From NCBI GenBank assembly GCA_014898415.1, contig RCTD01000018.1, forward strand, positions 625,001 through 689,000: 64,000 nucleotides of DNA, given 5' to 3'. Each line of letters begins with the position of its first letter. The stretch's first letter is position 1. A program made the translations under genes and the position numbers. The stretch is from Stromatinia cepivora (lineage: Eukaryota; Ascomycota; Leotiomycetes; Helotiales; Sclerotiniaceae). The notes beneath the pieces are model-generated. The model had not been told where the DNA came from, ran no database searches, and worked only from the letters and a program-made list of their open reading frames with translations. Below are positions 1-12,904 of this stretch, piece after piece.

Positions 1-110
1 CAGTACTAAGCTCCGAGCCGATCATATATATAACTTTGTAGTATACTTTTTTTAACTTTGTAACTTTTAATTCTAAAATTGATTTCTAAATGTTTGTTGG
101 GTTTGTTATA
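1..110 (+). repeat. Left LTR of D' (partial)
   Basis: It matches the last 110 bases of the 150-bp LTR at 28876-29025 and 30402-30551. It ends in GTTATA where the undecayed LTR ends in GTCACA, a RIP-type change. Confidence 0.85.
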
Positions 111-276
111 TTATTAAAAGTTCTTTTAGATAAGAAATAGAATAATATCTGTATATATTTATATATACTCTGTTTGTTTTTGTTTAGATATATCGTTTAT
201 ATTCTTTTGTTTGTATATAGATCTTTTTGATATTATTTGAAGATGTTATTTTTTTTTTACCTTTAATTTCTAAGCT

Positions 277-1416
277 ATGGATTATGATTTGATAAATCTT
301 GTGATTGTAGAACTTTGTGGTGAAATGATTCGTTAACAAAATGAAATCTCGTTTCTACGTTTCTTGATTTTCGAATATATTCCTATTGTTTATACTTCTT
401 CTCATCCGAAACCTTTTCTTCCTAATCTTGAAAAGTTCAATAATAGCTTTTAAAAGTTCGATATCTGGCTTCCCTCGATTCGAACGAAATTACAAGTAGA
501 TAATATTGCGATCGACAACTTTATAGTTCAATTTTACTATGTTTATCTCAATCTCGAATTTTATGTATAAACTATGGTACTATTTCAACTTTCTTTTTTT
601 AATCAAAATATTTCCTTAGATTATACAACGATTCTAGATTAATTCACATATATTTACAACAATCCGAATAAAGTTCAAGAAGTTGAAAATAAGCTATTTA
701 CTTTCAAACAAGGAACCGATTCTCTATATACTTATATTGCAAAATTCGAAAGGACCCTTTACAAAGCCAAAGATCAGAATTAACCCGATTCGAATAAAAT
801 CTCAACCTTTTGTAATAAACTTAATATTACTTTTAGAAATCGTTTTTCTCAATAGCTTTCTTTTCCCTGTTTCTATCCCGATTTTGTTCAGGTTATATAA
901 CAACTAGCTGTTCGTATAACGAATGGATTCTTTGTATTATTCCATTCTAGTGAGCCTAAAACCTCATATATATTGCAGAATCCATTCCACTCTCAAAACC
1001 ACGATCCAATGAATGTTAGCAATCTTAATATTATTGATGCTTTTAGTCCTTTTGATACCTAATCGGACAAACCCGATCGTACCTTAATTTTACCCCGCAT
1101 ATGAGCGCCCGAGTTTTCCCTTTCTGAAAGAACTCTTTTGTGTAAGCAAAATAAATGTGTACGATATAGAAATAACTCTTATTGGGTACGAATTTGTTTG
1201 TTAAATCTGTATCAAGGAGTTCGAGATCGATAAAAGTCTATTCCGGTTATTATATTGATTACTGAATTCGAAAGCAACGATAATAAGGATCTAGGAGAGA
1301 TGATCAATGGCCGATATTTTGAAAATCATTTGGAGAAGGCATATAGTACAATGGATATATATTCGTTGGCTGTAATGCAATCTGTGCATCAGGAATTTTT
1401 ATTAAAAGAAGATTAA
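277..1416 (+). pseudogene. Decayed Ty3/gypsy-type gag of D'
   Basis: The ATG at 277 and the stop at 1414-1416 delimit 1140 nt, exactly the length of the same frame in copy D (29193-30332), so neither copy has a net indel. The frame is broken only by TAA/TAG codons of the type RIP makes from CAA or TGG. The middle part reads like a retrotransposon gag domain. Near residue 294 there is a CCHC zinc-knuckle layout (C-x2-C-x4-H-x4-C) whose second Cys and whose His are now Tyr, both single G-to-A or C-to-T changes. Gag would form the particle and bind RNA; this copy cannot be translated. Confidence 0.75.
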
Positions 1417-1485
1417 TGATTATTTTGTATTTAAATTATTCGTTTAAAATGAGTTCGAAGCGAATTTTTCAGAAGGGGGGGGTAG

Positions 1486-1635
1486 TGTTACGAGATATAT
1501 ATAATCGCATTCGATTGGGTTAATATAGTATTAAACTCCGAGCCAATCATATATATAACTTCGTAGTATACTCTCTTTAGCTCTGTAGCTTTTAATTCTA
1601 AGGTTGATCTCTAAACGCTCGTTGGGTTCGTCACA
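1486..1635 (+). repeat. Right LTR of D'
   Basis: 150 bp beginning TGTTACGAGA and ending GGGTTCGTCACA. Its inner part is AT-shifted while the outer end keeps the undecayed sequence. Confidence 0.88.
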
Positions 1636-1801
1636 GGGTGTATACACAAAAACGCGTATAAGGTAAAGATGGTTCTATTATTCTATCTAACCCCTTTATA
1701 TAACAGGGTTCTACTAATCTATATAAATGTTGCTATTTTATTTACGATATAGAGGAAATATATGATGATGTTATGTATTTCGTTAGTTATATGTTTCAAT
1801 A
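1636..1801 (-). repeat. Left LTR of copia E, truncated by D'
   Basis: It aligns with the 186-bp solo LTR at 53241-53426 from its GGGTGTATACAC segment to the end; the CCAACA terminus has decayed to TCAATA. Because the E coding frames lie on the minus strand, this is the 3' LTR of E. D' was inserted inside it. Confidence 0.8.
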
Positions 1802-2392
1802 CAAACTTAATTTTCTTTTTCGTACGAAGTGTTATATATATAAATCAGACTGATTATTGGAATACAGATAGTTATCTAATCGTTTAGTTCGATCTTTGTA
1901 TTCATTTTCTATTCAAACGAATATAATGAATTCTCTCCCCAAATCAATCAAACACCCAATATTTGCGTCCTTCAATTTCATCGAAACAGAAGTTTTTCAT
2001 CCTGTATATATTTCTCGATCGGTTTGACCGATATTTCTGATTTCGGGATCGTACTGACGACTATAAAGTTATTGAAGATCGTATTTGCCGAACTCCCGAA
2101 AATGTATATTTCATATCGGTTACAAGGCAATTGATTGTATTAAGATCTTACCCCGTATTTGTTGTAAAGCTTGTATTGTTTATAATATACTGATTCTTTG
2201 TATAATAGGGCTTTTCAATTATATGATGCTACGAATGTTTTGATCCAACCAAATCAAAATCCTATTCTCCTAATCGATAATAGGGAGTTTGTTCTTTATT
2301 GTTACAATACTCTTCAATTCGCTGTTCTAATCATACCGGGATATTTTGTTCCATTTGTATAAAATCGTATTACGTTTACTCAAATACGATCA
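1802..2392. other. 3' non-pol region of copia E
   Basis: Only moderately AT-rich compared with its surroundings. Short open stretches on the plus strand lead toward the ORF that starts at 2393, but no continuous frame or known domain is visible. Confidence 0.4.
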
Positions 2393-2613
2393 ATGTATAT
2401 TTCATATATTAATAATCTTTTAATACAAAATCGGAGTGTTTTGATTGAGGGATTTTGTGGAGAGTATCATTGTCGAAAGCTGATTCCTTTCCCTGAATGC
2501 CGTTGTGTAGAAGAGCATTTCAAGAATAATTGTGGGAATTGTAAGTGGTACGATTATAGGATTCGTTGTGTATATTCAGATCATTTGTGTGCTGATTTTG
2601 TCGGCCGATTTAA
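2393..2613 (+). pseudogene. Cys-rich opposite-strand ORF in copia E, first part
   Basis: The frame opens at ATG 2393 and reads 74 codons to the insertion point of the 19-kb transposon. Reading from one target-duplication copy to the other (CGATTTAA, 2606-2613 and 21728-21735) restores the same frame on the far side, which continues 37 more codons to TGA at 21848-21850, giving 111 aa in all. It has eight Cys, at about residues 22, 27, 36, 38, 47, 50, 59 and 66, including the block CGNCKW followed by a further Cys. It lies antisense to the copia genes, between pol and the 3' LTR. From memory, the CxNCKW block resembles one in fungal hypothetical proteins of unknown function. An open frame surviving here amid stop-ridden DNA is notable. 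Function unknown. Confidence 0.55.
2606..2613. repeat. Left target-site duplication CGATTTAA
   Basis: An exact 8-bp match to 21728-21735, directly outside the inverted repeats of the 19-kb element. Confidence 0.92.
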
Positions 2614-2794
2614 CACCTATGTCCGACGACAAGAGGCTCTCTTAACCCTTGTCTCTTCGCTACGACAAAGGTTAAGAGGCCATCTCACCCTTATTTATTT
2701 TTTAATTAAAATTTAAAGCATTCAACTCTTGTCTTTCTACTCTATATAATAGAATACATAATTCCTAGCTTATATCAACTCTAACAATTGAAAA
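2614..2794 (+). repeat. Left terminal inverted repeat of the 19-kb element
   Basis: 181 bp, complementary to 21547-21727 with about three mismatches. Its outer 90 bp is GC-balanced, in sharp contrast to the AT-rich interior beginning just inside. Similarity continues a few bases further with mismatches. Confidence 0.93.
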
Positions 2795-2834
2795 CGTATA
2801 ATAAAATATTTTAATATATCAATTATAGATTTTA

Positions 2835-3085
2835 CTAGCTCTTTTTTAGATTCTCTAAAAAGAACATCTATTTTAGATTTTCTAAAAAAAATATCTTAAA
2901 TAAAATGATAAGCAAACTCAAGAATTTTTTCTAGATAATCTAAAAAATAATGATTCTTAGATAATCTAAAAACATTTATATAAATAGAAAAAAAAGATAT
3001 TCAAGATTTTTAAATTATCTAAAAATATTAATCTTAGATAAAATAATAAGCGAATTCAAAATCTTTTTAGATTATCTAAAAATAC
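2835..3085. repeat. Left subterminal cluster of TTTTAGAnnnTCTAAAA palindromes
   Basis: About six copies of a 15-18-bp imperfect palindrome with arms TTTAGA / TCTAAA and a 2-4-base centre lie just inside the left inverted repeat. The same motif recurs inside the right inverted repeat and at three internal places, but I did not see it clustered outside this element. Subterminal repeats in large DNA transposons commonly bind transposase; that role here is inference. Confidence 0.7.
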
Positions 3086-5100
3086 TGATATAAATAAATT
3101 CTCCTATTAACCGCTTATTTTAATTGATTAGAATATTAATTAATTATATTTCGTAAAAGTTTTATATTTCATTTCATAATAACAATTACAAATAATTACA
3201 ATCAACAACAAATATATCTTCAATTGTAAAGTCCTTTATTTATATCTTTTATAATAATTAAAGCCAACAAAACAATCAGCAATATAAACTCCCTTAATAT
3301 CAATACCTTCACTTTCTATTTATTCCTTCATTACAAAATACCTTTCTATTTTGATTCGCCTTTTATATATGATTGAAAAACTATATCCCCCTTTATCATT
3401 GTATTTAAATTAAATGAATAGGATTTTCCATCAGTTTTGAAGCCATTTTTCTTTTTCCCAATAGATTTTTATTCAATAAGGTATTTTATATATTCTATTT
3501 AACCATTAGAATAAGCTTATACATCCTTTATTCAGAAACTTACCTTACAGAAAATCAGAATATTGTTGAAGAGTAGATGAATGTATAAAGATAGATTAAT
3601 TAGATATATCTAACATTTTGTAAACAATTGATAACTACAGGTTTAATTACGAATACAAAATCTCTTTGAATTAATGATAATAAATTGGAGATATTCCGAT
3701 ACCTTCAAGGGTTCTTTTAGATAAAATATAAATACAAAATCCTTTTGAATTAATGATTAAGTATTCTTTTCAAATAAAATATAAATATAAAGTCCTCTTG
3801 AATTGTAATAAAGAATTCTTTCCAGATGGAATATAATTATAAAATCCTCTAGAATCAATTGAATCGATATATTATATATTATAGTTCATTTCAATATTGT
3901 AATTATTATTTATCATATATTCTAACAAATTTTGTACAATCTTTCCCTTAATCTTTCCCTGATAAATTCGGTCTTCTAATAATTATAAATCCTTTAAATT
4001 GTTCATCAAAATTCTTTATCTTCTTTTACAATCATTTGTAATAAAGTTTATTTATAGATCCTCTATTTCCTTTTATAATTACTTATAATAGAATTTATCC
4101 ATAAATCCTTTATCTCCTTTTATAATCGTTTATGATAAAGTTTATCAATTGATAAAAAAGGATTCTAAATTTTTTAAAAACAATTAATATTATTCTATTA
4201 TAAATTATCTATTGTTTATATTTATTGTTTCTTTATTTGATTCAACTTTATACTCTTTATTTGATTTTGAACCCTTATTACCCTTTTTCTTCGAATTAAT
4301 ATTCTTTATTCATTATCTAATTCAATCTTTCTATTATTCCATTAATTGATTATAATTATCTCAATCAATCCATTGTTATCGGTAATTATATAGTATATAT
4401 CTAATCTTCTTTGTTTTTAATTATAATCAATAGTCCATTAATGATTATAATTCCTTTTTGATCCAATTACAATAGATTATATTTCCATTATTATTGATCT
4501 TTTGAAACAAAATCCTTATAGGAATATTTAGATTATATAAACTTTGTAGAACAAGTTTATATATTATAACGAAATCAAAAAGTTCACAATACAATTCGAA
4601 ATCTATATCAACAACTTTTGATCGTCAAAGAGTTTGTTTCTTCAATTGTTAATAAATTTACAAATAATATTATAGTCTTTATAAATTAAAGACTCTATTA
4701 TTGTATAATCTCTATATTATTCAATATCCAATCGATAATACCGATAATGGATAAAGCAGATTGTAAAGATTCTTTAGAATTGTACAACTTGAAAAAATTT
4801 TCCTATTTGCTTTCTATATCATATAAATACCCATCCAATTAAACAATTATTATTACCATTCATATCAATATTCAGTTTCAAATCTTTTAGAAAATCCTTC
4901 ATTTAAATATTTTATTGTTATCTTATTGAATTCATCATAATTAATCACTTTTTAATACAAAAGCAAATATTTTCCAATCTTTATTAAAATATTATCTCGT
5001 CAGATATCAAAATCCAAATCAAATGGATTACTTATATTCGAAGCCAGAACAAATCTTTCAATTGAATTGCAAATACAACGATTTGAAATTGAATATAAGC
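3086..5100. other. AT-saturated interior without recognisable gene
   Basis: Stops in all frames. No domain, RNA gene or clear repeat was recognised. Confidence 0.5.
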
Positions 5101-5154
5101 AATAGATAATAAAGAATTCTTTATATCATTTAAAAAGATTCAAAAGTGTAAAGG

Positions 5155-6693
5155 GAAAAAGGAAGGGAAAGGTAAAGGACAGCAATATATTGCAATCGAA
5201 GATACCTTAATTTGCCACCTCAATATATATATACAAATAAATATCAAAATCTCGAATGCAGCTATCCAATGGACAACCTTAAAAACTCGAAATAAGGACT
5301 TCCCTAAAGCATTTCCTAATTTCGTTGTATTATAACAATGAATACAAGATTTTAAACAAAATCATATCTACACATATATCAACGAAACCCTTAAAAACAA
5401 AAAGCTCCACGATACACCAATATTCATCCCAACCATTCAACGTTTCTTCGATTTTAACGGTTATTTGATTTACAAATATCAATTCTTTTTATACGATATA
5501 TACAATATTGATTATTTTTCATATAAAATATTTATCAATCTTGGGTAGTGCTTTATACAAACCAATATGACAATAGTCAAACCTTATAATAAGGATTTCC
5601 ATTCAAAATCCTTTTCAATCATTGTAATAATATACACAAATGATGATAATTGGATAAAATTGATTATCATCTTTCAAAGACCTTTAGATTTCACTACTAA
5701 AAAAAAAGTCATTGAGCAAATTCAATACCCTTCCAATATTTACCTAATCTTCAATAATACCGACTACATTATACACAAAATCATTGTAAAATAATTAAAA
5801 TAAGTTTTTTCTACAAGAAAACATTTTCTATAAAAAGATCTTACTAATAATTACATCCTTATATTAATGAATAGTTTTTCTGCTTATTTAAATAATAATA
5901 CCTTTCTTACCAAAGCAATAGATATTTTTAAATATATTCGCTTTATCATCCCCGATGGTTTTACTAGCTATCTTCAATTTTGCGATCTAATCGCTATCCT
6001 CCTATTATAAATCAGTTATAAAAAACTCGAAAATGATTAATACATTCGAAATATCGTATGTTATTATAATCTTTTTTATACTATATCGCATTGTAAAACC
6101 GATATTATATAGTTTATATTACAGATTGCCTTTATTGTTTATCCTATTATTGAACAAAAAATCATCAACTATTTCAAAAGTATTAATGCAAATATCAATA
6201 TAAATGGAAATAAAGATTATATATTATATATAAAAGAATTTAATTAATAATTAATTATTGATCACACTTGGCCTAACAATCTCCCCTATCGATCTAGAAA
6301 CATCGAAACTTATTAATCGCTTTTTATCAATTATAAGGATTCCAATAATACAAATTAAATATCTATTGAATACTTCGACAATCGTCAAAATATTGATATT
6401 GAAGATATATCTGATTTATAGCAAAATATAAAGACTATTGATTTAACGGATACTTCCTTCTATAATGATATTATTGATTATATTGATCTTGAGTTTAATA
6501 ACAATGATCAAAATAATAACAATACAGGAAAGGGTTCGTTTTGTAATATACTTATAAAATTAGATAATGAAAGTAAAATATACAAATTCGAAACTTCATT
6601 AAAGGTTCTCGAATCTTGGGAAATAGAGATCGATGATGTTATTGAAGCTGATACTAGAATTGGAGTTGGGAAAGGAAAGACAAAAGTTTTGTA
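5155..6693 (+). pseudogene. Unrecognised gene remnant in the 19-kb element
   Basis: Long plus-strand stretches stay open apart from stops of the RIP type, and codon-like structure continues from about 5155 (a Lys/Gly-rich start reading KKEGKGKGQQ) to TAA at 6691-6693 (ending GKGKTKVL). The longest uninterrupted piece is 5567-5794, 75 codons. Acidic Asp/Asn-rich blocks occur near the C-terminus (about 6.36-6.55 kb). I recognise no family. It could be an accessory gene of the transposon, or part of the transposase carried in another exon. Confidence 0.4.
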
Positions 6694-8235
6694 ATATTTT
6701 ATATAAGATATCGTTTAATTCAATTCAATAATCTACAATATAGATATATTTCCCAAAATGCTTTTTTCCTAAACCCAAAATCCCTTTTCAAACCTCTATT
6801 TCCTTTCCCGAAATTTATATACCCCTATATATCCATTCTATATACTCTTCATTTTGCTGACCTTTTATAATATCTATATAAACCTTTTTTCAACCCTTCA
6901 TTTTATATAAAAATATTATTAATTTCAGAAGCCTCTTTTCTAATAAAATACAGCTCAAATTCGCTTTTAGAAATTATATTAACTAATTCATCCGGATTTT
7001 CGGATATTCCGGTACCAGATCATCTAGTTCTTTATTTAATTCTTTCGAAGATTCTTCTTTGCTAAAAGAATGAATTATAATTATTGATTTGTTGTTTTCA
7101 TTTTTTAAACTTGATAAATTATTATAACCATTATCTAAAGGTAGCGAAGAAGAAGAAGAAGATAATAACCCTGAAGAAAATGATAATTATAAATGAGATA
7201 ATAATATATATGGTAACAATGAAAATGATAATGAAAAAGAAGAAAATAATGAATCCTGCCCTAATGATTATGAAGGTAAAAGATTTCCGATTGATAATAG
7301 CAGATTTTAAATCAGTATTTAAAACTTATACTGTAATATAAATCTTATTTCATACGATTGTATATATAGAAAATGTATAGCGTAATTAGATGGTTATAGA
7401 ATATTTAAAGAGTCTAATATATATAACAAAAGATTTAATGATTTGTACCTTTTATCTTTTTTTTATTGTTCTTTAAAATATATATCAATAATATATCTGA
7501 AGGCCCCCTATTCTATAAATAAATCAATATTTAGGCTATATAATTTGGATATATATAAAAATTATAAAATGTATAAGGTAAATATAGAATCAAATTCAAT
7601 TGATTATTATTCAAATTAAACCCTATTGCACCTACAAATAGAAACCTATGAAACATTAAAAGCAATTTATCTGAGTTCAAGAATAATCGGTTAGTATATA
7701 AAAGATCAATTTGTATGAATAAAGTCCCTTTTCCATTTGTATAACCTAATAATAATAATATTCCTGTACCCTTTCCAATATCGATAATTGGGAGTTGAAA
7801 CAACCATTTATAATATTATTGTAGAACATTTATAGAAACTATATATAGTATTATATTAATTATATAATCTGATAACAAATCCTTTATATAAGAGTAATCC
7901 ATTGTGTAACTTATAAATATAAGAATATAAAGTATTACAATTGGATTATAAATAAACCTAATAGTAAAGATCTATAATGTAAATATTTTGTCCAGCATTT
8001 TTGTATAATTTTCAAAAAGAGAAAAGTATTATAATAAAAAGTATATCCAAAACTTCCTTTTTTTTTATTTAATAATTTATAAAGCTTATTTTTATAATCT
8101 CTTTTTATTTAATCCATTAAATAAAAAACTATAAAAGGATTTGAGAATTAATTACAAACAGATCCATTAAAGGCCTACCCGGTTGGTATAAAGTTTGTTT
8201 ATATTGATCCCTATTCTATAGATCTTTTAAAACCT
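6694..8235. other. AT-rich interior, no gene recognised
   Basis: Short open stretches only, with an Asp/Glu/Asn-coding low-complexity tract near 7140-7290. No recognisable domain. Confidence 0.4.
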
Positions 8236-8239
8236 ATAT

Positions 8240-8355
8240 TTCTTAGATAATCTAAGAAACATCCCTATTAATTCATATTTTTAGATAATCTAGAAATTGT
8301 GAATTTTAGATAATCTAAAAATTATGGATTTTAGATAATCTAGAAAATATTAGGC
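8240..8355. repeat. Internal palindrome cluster
   Basis: Four closely spaced copies of TTTTAGATAATCTARAAA within about 110 bp, the same motif as the subterminal clusters. Confidence 0.7.
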
Positions 8356-8735
8356 TTAAATAATTTCAGAGTATTATATAGCCTAGGTTCAATGAATTAA
8401 AGATATTATAAATATTATGAACAAGTATAATAACAAAATGATATATTATATAAAAATACTTTTATTTTCTATATCAATCTATTTACTATATTTATTTTCT
8501 GTAAAACTTTGTTGTTTGTTTTTAATGCTTTTTTCTATTAGATTTCATTTTATTGAATTTATTCGAAAATGCTTTAATATCTATCCTATCATTTTGTTTG
8601 AAAAAGAATTCTTCGAGTATAAAAAGCATTTATATAATATTTTTTGGTATTATATTAGTATTTAATAATATATTGATTTATTAATCTTAAACTTGTTTAT
8701 CTTTAATTTGTATAAATAATATTGTAATTATAGGT

Positions 8736-9060
8736 TTGATTTTCGATATTGAAATAGTAGAGATAATTTTCAACATTGGAATAGTAGAAACAGTTTTCAA
8801 TATTAAAATAATAGAGGGAATAATAAAAACAGATTTCAATATTGAAACAATGGAAAAAATAGTAGAAATGATCTTCAATATTGAAACAATAAAAGGAGTA
8901 GTAAAGGCGGATTTCAATATTGGAGTAATGAAAAAAGTAATAGAAATGGTTTTCAATATTGAAATAACAAAGGGAATAGTAGAAGTAATTTCCAATATTA
9001 GTATTATAGGATTGGGTTTTGATATTGAAGTAGCGAGATTTGTTTTTGATATCGAATCGA
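8736..9060. repeat. Degenerate tandem repeat with TTCAATATTGAAA core
   Basis: The palindromic core TTCAATATTGAAA, or a near copy, recurs about nine times at irregular spacing, with intervening segments resembling ATAGTAGAAATG. Both strands stay open across much of it (plus 8736-9098, minus 8687-9187), as expected for a stop-poor repeat, so the coding strand cannot be decided from this alone. Confidence 0.7.
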
Positions 9061-9234
9061 TTTTTTGTTTTCGAGTATTTCTAATTTTATCGTTTTGAGT
9101 AATTTTATATTTGCATTTTCTAAACTGCGATTTTGTATCAATATAAACTCTAATTTTGATTAATAAAATATATTCGTTGTTTAACAATTATCTTGCTTAC
9201 TTTTCTATTAATACGCTTGATTCTTTTTCCATCT

Positions 9235-9425
9235 TTATTTTTATTTATACCCTTATCTACCACCTTATCTACCTCCTCACCCACTATTTCATCCATTGCT
9301 TTATCCATTATTTCGTTTACTATTTCATTTGTTATTTTGTTTGCTACTTTATCTACCATCTCATTTGCTACCTTATTTGCTACCTCGTCTATCACTTCAT
9401 CTATTACCTTATCTTCCTTTTCATC
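9235..9425 (-). repeat. 12-bp-period repeat, possibly coding a helical tract
   Basis: Units like CTTATCTACCAC / CATTTGCTACCT recur with a 12-bp period. On the minus strand (ORF 9150-9395) they read as a four-residue repeat of the type DKVANEIV, rich in Asp, Glu, Lys and Val, which could form a charged helix. Other frames are also open. It probably belongs to a decayed accessory gene of the 19-kb element; this is uncertain. Confidence 0.5.
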
Positions 9426-9489
9426 TTACTCTTTACTATAATCCATTACATAATGAAAATTCATTTTCATTTCCTTTGATCAATATAAA

Positions 9490-11775
9490 CTGAATTCCTT
9501 TACTTAATATATTATCTTTTGATAATAAATAATAACACTAATAGAAATCGTAGAAGATATAGACTTTCGATTAATGAAGTTACCAGATTTCGAATCAAAA
9601 TCATCTTCTATATCAGAAATAATCATATATTTGTTATTTTCGAATATAAAAAAATTACCCTCATTTTCGAATCTTTTTTTATTCTATTTTAAAAGAATTT
9701 GAATCTTGTATAATACTTGATCTTCAATAGATTTATTAAATGAAATATCATTAATTCGATCAACACCAATATAAAGCATAAAAGATTTGTAACATTTCTT
9801 CTAGCCTACGTTTTTCAAATCAAGTATAATAAAGATCTCATTAGATTTCTGAAAATCCTTAATAAAATAAATCGTTTCTTTATTGAATTTTACACTTTTT
9901 TTTCATTATATCAATTATAATAGATTTATTCCATCAATATCTTAAACCAAATAAGGAATACCAAAATCAGAAAGAAGAATAAGCTTTTGGAATTGAATCG
10001 ATATTAAACTCTCCCATAGAACAATAATCTATTGAATCTTATACTTGTAATCTTCTTTTGTAATTTTATTGTTGTTATCAATATAAATTGCTTTGATACC
10101 TTTATTTATAAAAGGTTTGAATGCAGTGTTTTCATCGATTTTGGATTCATTATTATCATTTTCATTATTATTGATTATATTCTCTGGATTGCTTTTATTA
10201 TTTGAAAAGATATATTTTGATTAAACTTTGGATATATACTTTTTTTGCAATGTTTTTTTAATTAAATCAGCTTATAGAATTCTATACTATAAGAGATCAT
10301 TTGTATCCTTAGAAAATTGGTATTTAATATTCAATAAAAGTAATTCGATCCTTAATTCAATAATTTGAGGATCAATAGATACAGAAATGATATTTTTGAA
10401 AAAAAAAACAAATTGTTTATTTATAATGAAAAAAGGAAATCGAATAATAAGAAATATATCAATATCCAGTAGATATTCGAAAGTAAAACTTTGGGAAATA
10501 TAAGATTATATTTTTAGAAAAATAAATATTAAGGTGTAAAGATAGAGATCTAGATTGCAATACTTTATGATTGCAGGGTACAGATAAGGTTTAATATAAA
10601 TGTGTAAACTTAACTAGTATAATGAATAAGATTTATTTTGTGAATTTCTAATTTCACTTTCTTAATCAATTAATCTATCTATTATTCAATCATTTTTTTA
10701 TTTATCGATTTATAATAAATACAAACAAATATGGTAAGAAGTATACTGCTATTCTTTAAGGTTATTGAATTTGCTAATAATATATATAAATAGAATATTT
10801 CAATCAAATAAAGGATTAAATCATTGTTGATAAAGAACAAATTCATAAATACAATTCTATCCAAATCTAATAGTAGTAAATGGAAAAGAATATTATAAGA
10901 TGGAGGTATTAATTTGATTGATTATTTTGAATATCATTAATTATAGGTATGATTTTAAATTGCTATCAAATTATATATTAGTATATTAATAACAATGGTA
11001 TTAATTAAACTTTATTTATATTATTTCCTCACCCTTAACTTTATCAATCTCTTCGATTATCAGAATTCCTTTAAACTCTTTTCCAAAATCAATAGATATA
11101 TTATTATATCAATAAGAACCTTTGAAATCTATAATATTTAAGCTTTTATAATATATAATTGTATTATCTAAATTCTTTGTAAACAAAATATCAAACAATT
11201 ATAAATCTATATCTAAAACCTTAGCTTTTATTATTATATCAAATATTTCGGCATAAATACAAAATTATATCGATTTTATAATGATTATAACTTATAAAGA
11301 TCTTAATAATAAAATAAAGAATAAAATATAAAAGAATGAATCTAATATATTATCGAATTTGATTAATTAATAAATTATTAGGGTTCGGCGATTTATAGAA
11401 ATGATATATAATTTAGTATAAAAGAAATAAAAAAAAAGAATCAAATAATAAATTAGATAAGGTAAAAAGGATAATCTTGATAATGGATTAAGAAAAGAAA
11501 TATAGAGATTAAAGAATGCTTGGTTTTATTAGAGTATAAATATAAGAAAGATATAAAATGGTAGAGGATATTGAATATTCATATTATTCTTGAGTTATAA
11601 AGTTTTATGATATTGTTGTATATATATATAATTGAATGATAATTTTGGGAATATTATATTTAGATAAATCAAATTAATAATGAAGGTTGTAAATATATAA
11701 TAAGATTTCAAAAAGTAAGGATTCTCCTTTGTTTCAATTATATATATAAAGAAAAAATAATAATAAATCTACTTT
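9490..11775. other. AT-rich interior, no gene recognised
   Basis: Only short stop-interrupted frames on both strands, with none matching a known domain. Confidence 0.4.
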
Positions 11776-11779
11776 TTAT

Positions 11780-12085
11780 TAATATCCTCTTCCTTTACCC
11801 TCCCCCTTCTTCTCAGAAATCCTTCGAGTTTATTATAATTAGATTAGATTCAATCTTTATTTTACTAATCCTTTTTTACCCCCTCTTTCTTTTTTTAGAA
11901 ATCCTTCGAGTTTATTATAATCAAATTAGATTCAATCTTTACTCTATTAAAATCCTTCTCCTTTGTTTTTCCTTTCTTTTTCAGAAATCCTTCGAATTTA
12001 TTATAATTCAGTTAAATCCAATCTTCATTTTATTAACATCCCTTTCCCTTACCCTCCTTTTTTTCTTCAAATTTATTATAATCAA
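11780..12085. repeat. Tandem repeat, about 84-bp unit, four copies
   Basis: Each unit has a C/T-rich half followed by GAAATCCTTCGAGTTTATTA. The core recurs at about 11816, 11898, 11984 and, more degenerate, 12068, giving periods of 82-86 bp. Confidence 0.75.
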
Positions 12086-12904
12086 ATAATACTTATAATA
12101 GAAAAAAGTATTAATAATATATAATTATAGATTTATAAATCTAGGTTCTTATATTTTCTTATTTTTATAATTCAAGATAATTTTCTTTATAGATAAACCT
12201 TGATATATCTATTAATCCATTATCTATTTGCTCCCTTAAAGTTTATTAAAATCCTTAGAAGAGTATAGAAAAGATAAAAAAAAGGGAAAAAAAGGAAAAG
12301 GGGGTAATAAAGTATATAAACGAAATTTAAAGAGAATACAATTTAAATAAAATAAATAAGATATTAGTCTTCAATCGATATAGAAAAGATATATCAAATT
12401 GGAAAGTAGTAAATTTGAAATCATTTTTAATATATATATAATTTTATGAATCAAATTTAAATTTGAAATATATTATTAACTTATTACCTTCAATATTCAA
12501 TAATTCAAATTCAATTTATACTATTACACTACAAAGTATTAGATTTTTGAAATTTAAACTATGGATAAAAACTTTAAGATTATATTCTATTCTATAACTA
12601 AATATATATTTATACTTTTATATATTTCTATATCTAATTGTAATTATTCTAATTCTATATTAATTGTAAAATATTAAACAAAATAAATTATCACCAAAGG
12701 CAGCCTGGTTCATTATTTAGAATATAAAATCTTTTGTATAAAATCTCGATTTATAAGATAAGGAAAACGAATCTGTAAAATATTTTTTTAGAATAATAGT
12801 TAGATTAAGATTTCGATATAAAACACCAAATATAAGAAATAGTTAGTATAGAATAAAATAAATATTTAATAAAACATTAAAAGAAAAATATATTGGATAT
12901 TTAT

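Larger units (their letters stand above)
1..1635 (+). mobile_element. Gag-only LTR retrotransposon D' (left edge cut by window)
   Basis: This is the second copy of the short element seen complete at 28,876-30,551. Position 1 corresponds to about base 41 of the 150-bp left LTR, which therefore runs 1-110. The right LTR is 1486-1635, again 150 bp, and is preceded by a G-rich polypurine tract at about 1471-1482. Between the LTRs lies one decayed gag frame and nothing resembling protease, reverse transcriptase or integrase. The element is inserted in the LTR of copia E: GGGTG (1636-1640) right after it should be the target duplication, but the left copy is outside the window. Decay is C-to-T / G-to-A throughout. 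Confidence 0.85.
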
